A stretch of DNA of 8,960 nt, taken from an uncultured Oscillospiraceae bacterium. Lineage in GTDB: Bacteria; Bacillota_A; Clostridia; Oscillospirales; Oscillospiraceae. The notes under the pieces were generated by a model, which saw only the letters and a list, made by a program, of their open reading frames with translations, did not search any database and was not told the origin of the DNA. Shown one piece after another: positions 5,186-8,960 of the stretch; within the stretch, counting starts at the first letter, position 1; every line of letters begins with the position of its first letter. Position numbers and translations under genes: made by a program. The stretch is taken from assembly GCA_934667865.1 (NCBI GenBank), contig CAKUMR010000033.1:1-8960 (forward strand), written 5' to 3'.

Positions 5186-6657
5186 TATCTTTCGTAGAGC
5201 TTTGTCATGCGGGCGATCCGCGCGGCAAGCTCGTCCGTGAGCTGAGCGGCGTCCACGCGCCAGCTCCAGTTCTTCGTGCTGAGGGTGCCGGGCTCGTTCA
5301 TTCTCGCCTCCGCGCCCAGCTCCAGATAGTCCTGCATCTGGGCGATAAAGGTGTCCGCAACGCTGGCCATGCCTGCGCGCAGGATGCCCCAGACGCACTC
5401 GGCGCGGTCGTGCAGGCCGAGATATTCCAGCGCATAATCCACGACCTCCGGGGAGGCACCGTCCATCCACTGTACCAGCGTTTCATTGTCATGCGTGCCA
5501 CTGTAGCAGATGCAGTTCTCGGTGTAGCGGTGCGGCAGATAGTTGCTCGGCTCGCGCGGGTCGAAGGCGAATTCCAGCACCTTCATGCCGGGATAGCCGG
5601 ACGCCTTCTGAAGCGCAATGACCTCCGGCGTCAGGAAGCCAAGATCCTCCGCGATGAGGCGCAGCTCCGGGAAGGTGCGGTGCACCGCGTCAATGAAGTC
5701 CGTCCCCGGCCCCTTGACCCATTGGCCGCGGCGGGCGTTTTTGTCGCCGTAGGGTACGGCCCAATAGCTTTCCAGTCCACGGAAATGGTCGATGCGGATC
5801 ACGTCGAAGAGCTTTCCGGCCGCGGCGATGCGCTGCATCCACCATGCGTAGCCGTCCTCGCGCATCCGGTCCCAGTTGTACAGGGGGTTGCCCCAGAGCT
5901 GGCCGTCCTCGCTGAAATAATCTGGCGGGACGCCCGCAACGCCGGTGGGCAGGCCGCCCTCGTCGAGCTGGAACAGGTGGGGATTGGCCCACACATCGCA
6001 GGAATCATAGGGAACATAGATGGGAAGGTCGCCGATGATGCGGATACCAAGGCCGTGGACATAGTCGCGCAGGCGGTTCCACTGGCGATAAAAAAGGAAT
6101 TGGAGATAAATGAAGAAATTGGTATCCTCCGCCAGCACGGTCGCATAGGTTTCCGCTGCGCCGGGGCGGCGCAGGCGAATCTCCTCCGGCCAGTGCTCCC
6201 AGGACTGCATCCCGTTGCTGCGCTTGAGCGCCATATAAAGGGCGTATTCCTCCACCCATGGGTTCGCATCACGGAATTCCCGAATGGCATCCTCGTCGCG
6301 GTCGCGGCCGCGCAGGTAGGCGTGATAAAGCAGGTCAAAACGGACGGCATACTGGAAGCCATAGTCCACACGTCCGGCGTCCGCACCCCAGTCGATGGCG
6401 TCGAGTTCTTCGCTGGTCAGCAGGCCGTCCCCGATGAGAAGATCAAGGTCGATAAAGTAGGGGTTGCCCGCACAGGTACTGAAGCTCTGATAGGGGCTGT
6501 CGCCGTAGCTGGTTGGACCGATGGGCAGAATCTGCCAGTAGCGCTGACCGGCCTTGTGGAGAAAATCGGCAAAATCATAGGCTGCCTTGCCGAGCGTGCC
6601 AATGCCATAGGGCGAGGGCAGGGAGGAAATGTGCATTAAAATTCCGGAACTTCTCAT
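5185..6657 (-). CDS. malQ: 4-alpha-glucanotransferase (amylomaltase, GH77)
   Basis: A 490-residue cytoplasmic enzyme that moves alpha-1,4-glucan segments between maltodextrins and releases glucose, the usual length for the bacterial short form. The start SSGILMHISSLPSPYGIG and the LPIGPTSYGDSPYQSFS region (44-60) are typical of GH77. The catalytic residues are in place: Asp290 in DVIRIDHFRG (nucleophile), Glu337 in LIAEDLG (acid/base) and Asp390 in SGTHDNETL. The start is ATG at 6657-6655, whose last bases form an ATGA overlap with the stop of the LacI-family gene. The ribosome site is weak (GAAAG about 10 bases ahead), so translation probably depends on coupling. It is the last gene of the minus-strand sugar operon and ends at a shared terminator. 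The context indicates use of imported malto-oligosaccharides. Confidence 0.95.
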   Translation of the reverse strand: MRSSGILMHISSLPSPYGIGTLGKAAYDFADFLHKAGQRYWQILPIGPTSYGDSPYQSFSTCAGNPYFIDLDLLIGDGLLTSEELDAIDWGADAGRVDYGFQYAVRFDLLYHAYLRGRDRDEDAIREFRDANPWVEEYALYMALKRSNGMQSWEHWPEEIRLRRPGAAETYATVLAEDTNFFIYLQFLFYRQWNRLRDYVHGLGIRIIGDLPIYVPYDSCDVWANPHLFQLDEGGLPTGVAGVPPDYFSEDGQLWGNPLYNWDRMREDGYAWWMQRIAAAGKLFDVIRIDHFRGLESYWAVPYGDKNARRGQWVKGPGTDFIDAVHRTFPELRLIAEDLGFLTPEVIALQKASGYPGMKVLEFAFDPREPSNYLPHRYTENCICYSGTHDNETLVQWMDGASPEVVDYALEYLGLHDRAECVWGILRAGMASVADTFIAQMQDYLELGAEARMNEPGTLSTKNWSWRVDAAQLTDELAARIARMTKLYER

Positions 6658-7694
6658 AGTGTATCACTTTCTTTTGTGGTTTCTGGTTTTTGCTGCGGCA
6701 GGGTCGCTACGCTGTCTCGCTCACACAGAGAGAAGGAGATGATCTCGTGCCGGGCGGGCGTGTGGCGCTCGATGTGGTCGAGCAGAAGCTGCACACCACG
6801 GTCAGCGATGCGCACAACGGACTGCTGGATGGTCGTGAGCTTGGGGGTGTAGTAGCTGCACATATCCAGACCGTCGAAGCCAACAACGGAGATGTCCTCC
6901 GGCACACGCAGGCCGCGGTCGTGCAGTGCGCGGATGGCGCCGAAGGCCATAATGTCCGACATGGCGAAGATTGCCGTCAGCGGTGCCTGCTTCAGCAGAC
7001 GCACTGCGGCGGCGTAGCCGTCATGCAGAGTGTAACGCGCAGTGGCGCAATGCATTTCCGGCAGGGAAAGCCCGTGCCGTGCGGCGGCGCGACGGCAGCC
7101 CTCCCAGCGCAGACGCGAGGGGCCGGAACAGGTTCGGTCACCGGAAATGACGCCGATGGCGCGGTGCCCGTTTGCGATCAGGTGATCCATCACGCACTCT
7201 GCGGCGGAAACGTCGTCCGTCGAAACGGAGGAGAGGTTTGGCATATGCAGGGAGGAAACATCCGTCGTCAGCACCACGCCGGGCAGCTGTACCTGTCCGT
7301 AGCTCTTTTCGTACAGCCGCTCGTCGCCGCCGAGGAACAGAAGTCCCTCCGGCTTTTTCTCCCGGCTGAGCTGCAGGGCCTTCACGACCGGGTCGGCATC
7401 CTCATCCACATAATCCACCGTCAGCGGATACCGCGTCTGCGACAGCGTGAACTGGATTCGCTCGATCATTCTGGAAAACAGCTCGTTCGAGGTGCCGGTC
7501 ACCACTGCGAGAATCCCCTCGCCGTAGGACTGCTTCAGATTTTTCGCATTTTTGTTCCGCTCAAAGCCGAAGCGCTCCACTGCGGCAAGAATTTCGACCC
7601 GCGCCTTCTCGCTGACATTCGGATGATTGTTGAGCACGCGGGAGATCGTGCCGACGGAGTAACCCGTTTCACGGGAAAGATCCTTGATGGTCAT
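6654..7694 (-). CDS. LacI-family transcriptional regulator of the sugar operon
   Basis: A 346-residue DNA-binding repressor. The N-terminal helix-turn-helix reads [31 protein letters not shown] (1-31), followed by a hinge of the NxxAKNL kind (49-53) and a periplasmic-binding-protein-like effector domain with [17 protein letters not shown] (241-257) and [11 protein letters not shown] (267-277). The start at 7694 is chosen because the helix-turn-helix begins there and AAGGG lies nine bases upstream; the frame is open back to 7922, but that part is only an overlap with the permease gene. It starts five bases after the MalG-type permease stop and overlaps malQ by four bases, so it is made from the same mRNA as its likely targets. 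The expected effector is a maltodextrin-type sugar (inferred from malQ). The operator should lie upstream of the operon, outside the window. Confidence 0.93.
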   Translation of the reverse strand: MTIKDLSRETGYSVGTISRVLNNHPNVSEKARVEILAAVERFGFERNKNAKNLKQSYGEGILAVVTGTSNELFSRMIERIQFTLSQTRYPLTVDYVDEDADPVVKALQLSREKKPEGLLFLGGDERLYEKSYGQVQLPGVVLTTDVSSLHMPNLSSVSTDDVSAAECVMDHLIANGHRAIGVISGDRTCSGPSRLRWEGCRRAAARHGLSLPEMHCATARYTLHDGYAAAVRLLKQAPLTAIFAMSDIMAFGAIRALHDRGLRVPEDISVVGFDGLDMCSYYTPKLTTIQQSVVRIADRGVQLLLDHIERHTPARHEIISFSLCERDSVATLPQQKPETTKESDTL

Positions 7695-7699
7695 GAAGC

Positions 7700-8563
7700 T
7701 CAGCCCTTCACCGCGCCGGCAGCAACGCCCTTGATGATATACTTCTGACAGAGCAGATAGACGATGATGATCGGCAGGATGCTCAGCATGATAACGGCCA
7801 TCGTCGCGCCGAGATCGACCGTGCCGTAGCTGCCCTTGAGGTACTGCACATGGATGGGAAGGGTACGGTACTCGGTGATATCCAACACCAGATACGGCAG
7901 CAGATAGTCGTTCCACAGCCACATCAGCTCCAGAATACCGACCGAGATCAGGCTCGGCTTGAGCATGGGGAGAACCACGCTGAAGAAGGTGCGCACGGGG
8001 CCGCAGCCGTCAATGGCCGCTGCCTCCTCGATCTCCTGCGGCAGACTCTTGACAAAGCCGGTAAACATGAAGATCGCAAGACCCGCACCGAAGCCGAGGT
8101 AAACCACCGGGATGGTCCACGGAGTATTCAGATGGAAGGACTTTGCCGTGTTCGTCAGGGTGAACATGACCATCTGGAAGGGGACGATCATGGAGAACAG
8201 GCACAGGTAGTAGAAGAATCTGGAGAATTTGCTCCGCACGCGGACGATGTACCATGCAGCCATGGAGCAGCATACGAGAATCAGGACGGTCGATACGACC
8301 GAAATGAACAGACTGTAGATCGCGGATTTCAGGAAGGGATAGTTGCCGAAGGTCATGCCCGTGGCGTAGTTATCCGTTCCGGCAAAGGTTTCCGAATCCG
8401 GCAGCGCAAAGACGTCCAGGGAAATACCGCTGTTTGTCTTGAAGGAGTTGATGGCGACCTCAATGATCGGCATGACCCATGCCAGACAGATGAGAATGAA
8501 CACAACCGTCAGGATGGTGCTGCCCAGAGAATACTGCTTGTGTTTGATTGCCTTGCGTTTCAT
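7700..8563 (-). CDS. Carbohydrate ABC transporter permease, MalG type
   Basis: A 287-residue membrane protein, one of two permeases of a CUT1-type sugar importer. Hydrophobic segments near residues 14-34, 80-105, 115-135, 150-172, 205-225 and 255-272 fit the usual six spans. The EAA docking loop is EEAAAIDGCGPVRTFFSVVLP (179-199), and the C-terminus QKYIIKGVAAGAVKG is characteristic of this group. ATG 8563 has a near-perfect ribosome site (AAGGAGG) seven bases upstream, and overlaps the stop of the preceding permease gene as ATGA. Together with the MalF-type protein it forms the channel; malQ and the regulator downstream suggest a malto-oligosaccharide or other alpha-glucoside substrate, but the permease itself does not define the sugar. 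Confidence 0.94.
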   Translation of the reverse strand: MKRKAIKHKQYSLGSTILTVVFILICLAWVMPIIEVAINSFKTNSGISLDVFALPDSETFAGTDNYATGMTFGNYPFLKSAIYSLFISVVSTVLILVCCSMAAWYIVRVRSKFSRFFYYLCLFSMIVPFQMVMFTLTNTAKSFHLNTPWTIPVVYLGFGAGLAIFMFTGFVKSLPQEIEEAAAIDGCGPVRTFFSVVLPMLKPSLISVGILELMWLWNDYLLPYLVLDITEYRTLPIHVQYLKGSYGTVDLGATMAVIMLSILPIIIVYLLCQKYIIKGVAAGAVKG

Positions 8564-8960
8564 TGCTGTACCTCCTTCCGGCTCGTCGCCTTCTGCTGGA
8601 TGATCGCGAGCACCGCAACCAGCAGGAAGAAGATGACGGCCTTTGCCTGTGCCACACCGTGGTAGTTCTTGCCAATATTATAGGTGGAATAAATATTCAG
8701 TGCCAGCAGCTCGGTCGCATTGATCTTACCGCCCTCAACAAGCATACTCGGCATTCCGCCGGTCAATGCAAGGTTCTGATCAAAGAGCTTGAAGCCGTTG
8801 GTCAGCGTCAGGAAGGTGCAGGTCGCAATGGAGGGCATAACGTTTGGAATGATGACCCGGAAAAGCGTCTGGCGGCCGTTTGCACCGTCGATGCGCGCCG
8901 CCTCCAGCATATCCTCCGGCACGGCCTGCAGGCCGGCAATGTAGATGATCATCATGTAGC
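8560..8960 (-). CDS. Carbohydrate ABC transporter permease, MalF type, C-terminal part (5' end outside window)
   Basis: The frame is open to the right edge of the window; about 132 residues are visible. The piece contains MMIYIAGLQAVPEDMLEAARIDGANG, which carries the EAA loop of sugar permeases (EAARIDGANGRQTLFRVIIPN), then FKLFDQNLALTGG, another common MalF-type landmark, and a final transmembrane segment (VIFFLLVAVLAII). The in-frame ATG at 8955 is internal, since the conserved segment runs into the edge. The gene ends in an ATGA overlap with the MalG-type gene. A sugar-binding lipoprotein gene would be expected upstream, off the window. Confidence 0.92.
   Translation of the reverse strand, partial: YMMIIYIAGLQAVPEDMLEAARIDGANGRQTLFRVIIPNVMPSIATCTFLTLTNGFKLFDQNLALTGGMPSMLVEGGKINATELLALNIYSTYNIGKNYHGVAQAKAVIFFLLVAVLAIIQQKATSRKEVQQ
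8571..8577 (-). promoter_or_regulatory. Strong ribosome binding site of the MalG-type permease gene
   Basis: AAGGAGG on the minus strand lies seven bases before the ATG at 8563, inside the final codons of the MalF-type gene. It supports this start over any alternative. Confidence 0.85.

Noticed and set aside
5101..6639. Long open frame (512 codons) on the + strand opposite malQ
   Set aside because: It is the antisense shadow of a clear GH77 gene in high-GC DNA, resembles no family, and starts inside the M20 gene across the terminator.
7695..7922. Longer start for the LacI-family regulator
   Set aside because: The extra residues only overlap the MalG-type permease in another frame, and the helix-turn-helix begins exactly at the ATG at 7694.

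Overview
The window is a gene-dense, high-GC bacterial chromosome segment. Codon use, a Gram-positive-type lipoprotein signal, GGAGG-type ribosome binding sites and the protein families suggest a gut-type Clostridia (Oscillospirales/Ruminococcaceae-like Firmicute). That placement is inferred from how the proteins look, not from a search. I see no rRNA, tRNA, CRISPR array, insertion sequence or phage gene.

Left part (1-1116, + strand): the 3' end of a glutamyl-tRNA synthetase gene (gltX), followed after one base by a chloramphenicol-acetyltransferase-fold gene. The pair ends at an 11-bp GC-rich hairpin.

Middle part (about 1145-5180, + strand): a four-gene transport and hydrolysis operon. An AT-rich control region holds a good sigma-A promoter and a near-consensus ARG box (ArgR/AhrC-type operator). 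It is followed by a family-3 solute-binding lipoprotein, a HisM/GlnP-type permease, a GlnQ-type ATPase, and an AbgB-like M20 amidohydrolase. The import genes and the hydrolase probably work together: the complex imports an amino acid or amino-acid conjugate, and the M20 enzyme cleaves an amide bond in the cytoplasm. The binding protein keeps the carboxylate-binding Arg of its family but seems to lack the Asp that normally holds the ligand's free amino group, which fits an N-blocked ligand. Two perfect 14-bp inverted repeats lie in this operon. One is between the binding-protein and permease genes. The other is inside the first codons of the hydrolase gene and reads as an intrinsic terminator on the opposite strand.

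Right part (5185-8960, - strand): a convergent sugar operon, read right to left. It holds a MalF-type permease (cut by the window edge), a MalG-type permease, a LacI-family repressor and a 4-alpha-glucanotransferase (malQ). Two junctions are ATGA overlaps and the third has a 5-base gap, so the set is one translationally coupled unit for uptake and processing of alpha-glucans or maltodextrins. Its promoter and binding protein lie outside the window, and no ATPase is seen; these systems often share an MsmX-type ATPase encoded elsewhere. The two operons face each other across one bidirectional terminator at about 5150-5185.

No wholly new kind of system is evident. The most distinctive content is the putative ARG-box-controlled transporter plus M20 cassette and its two hairpins.
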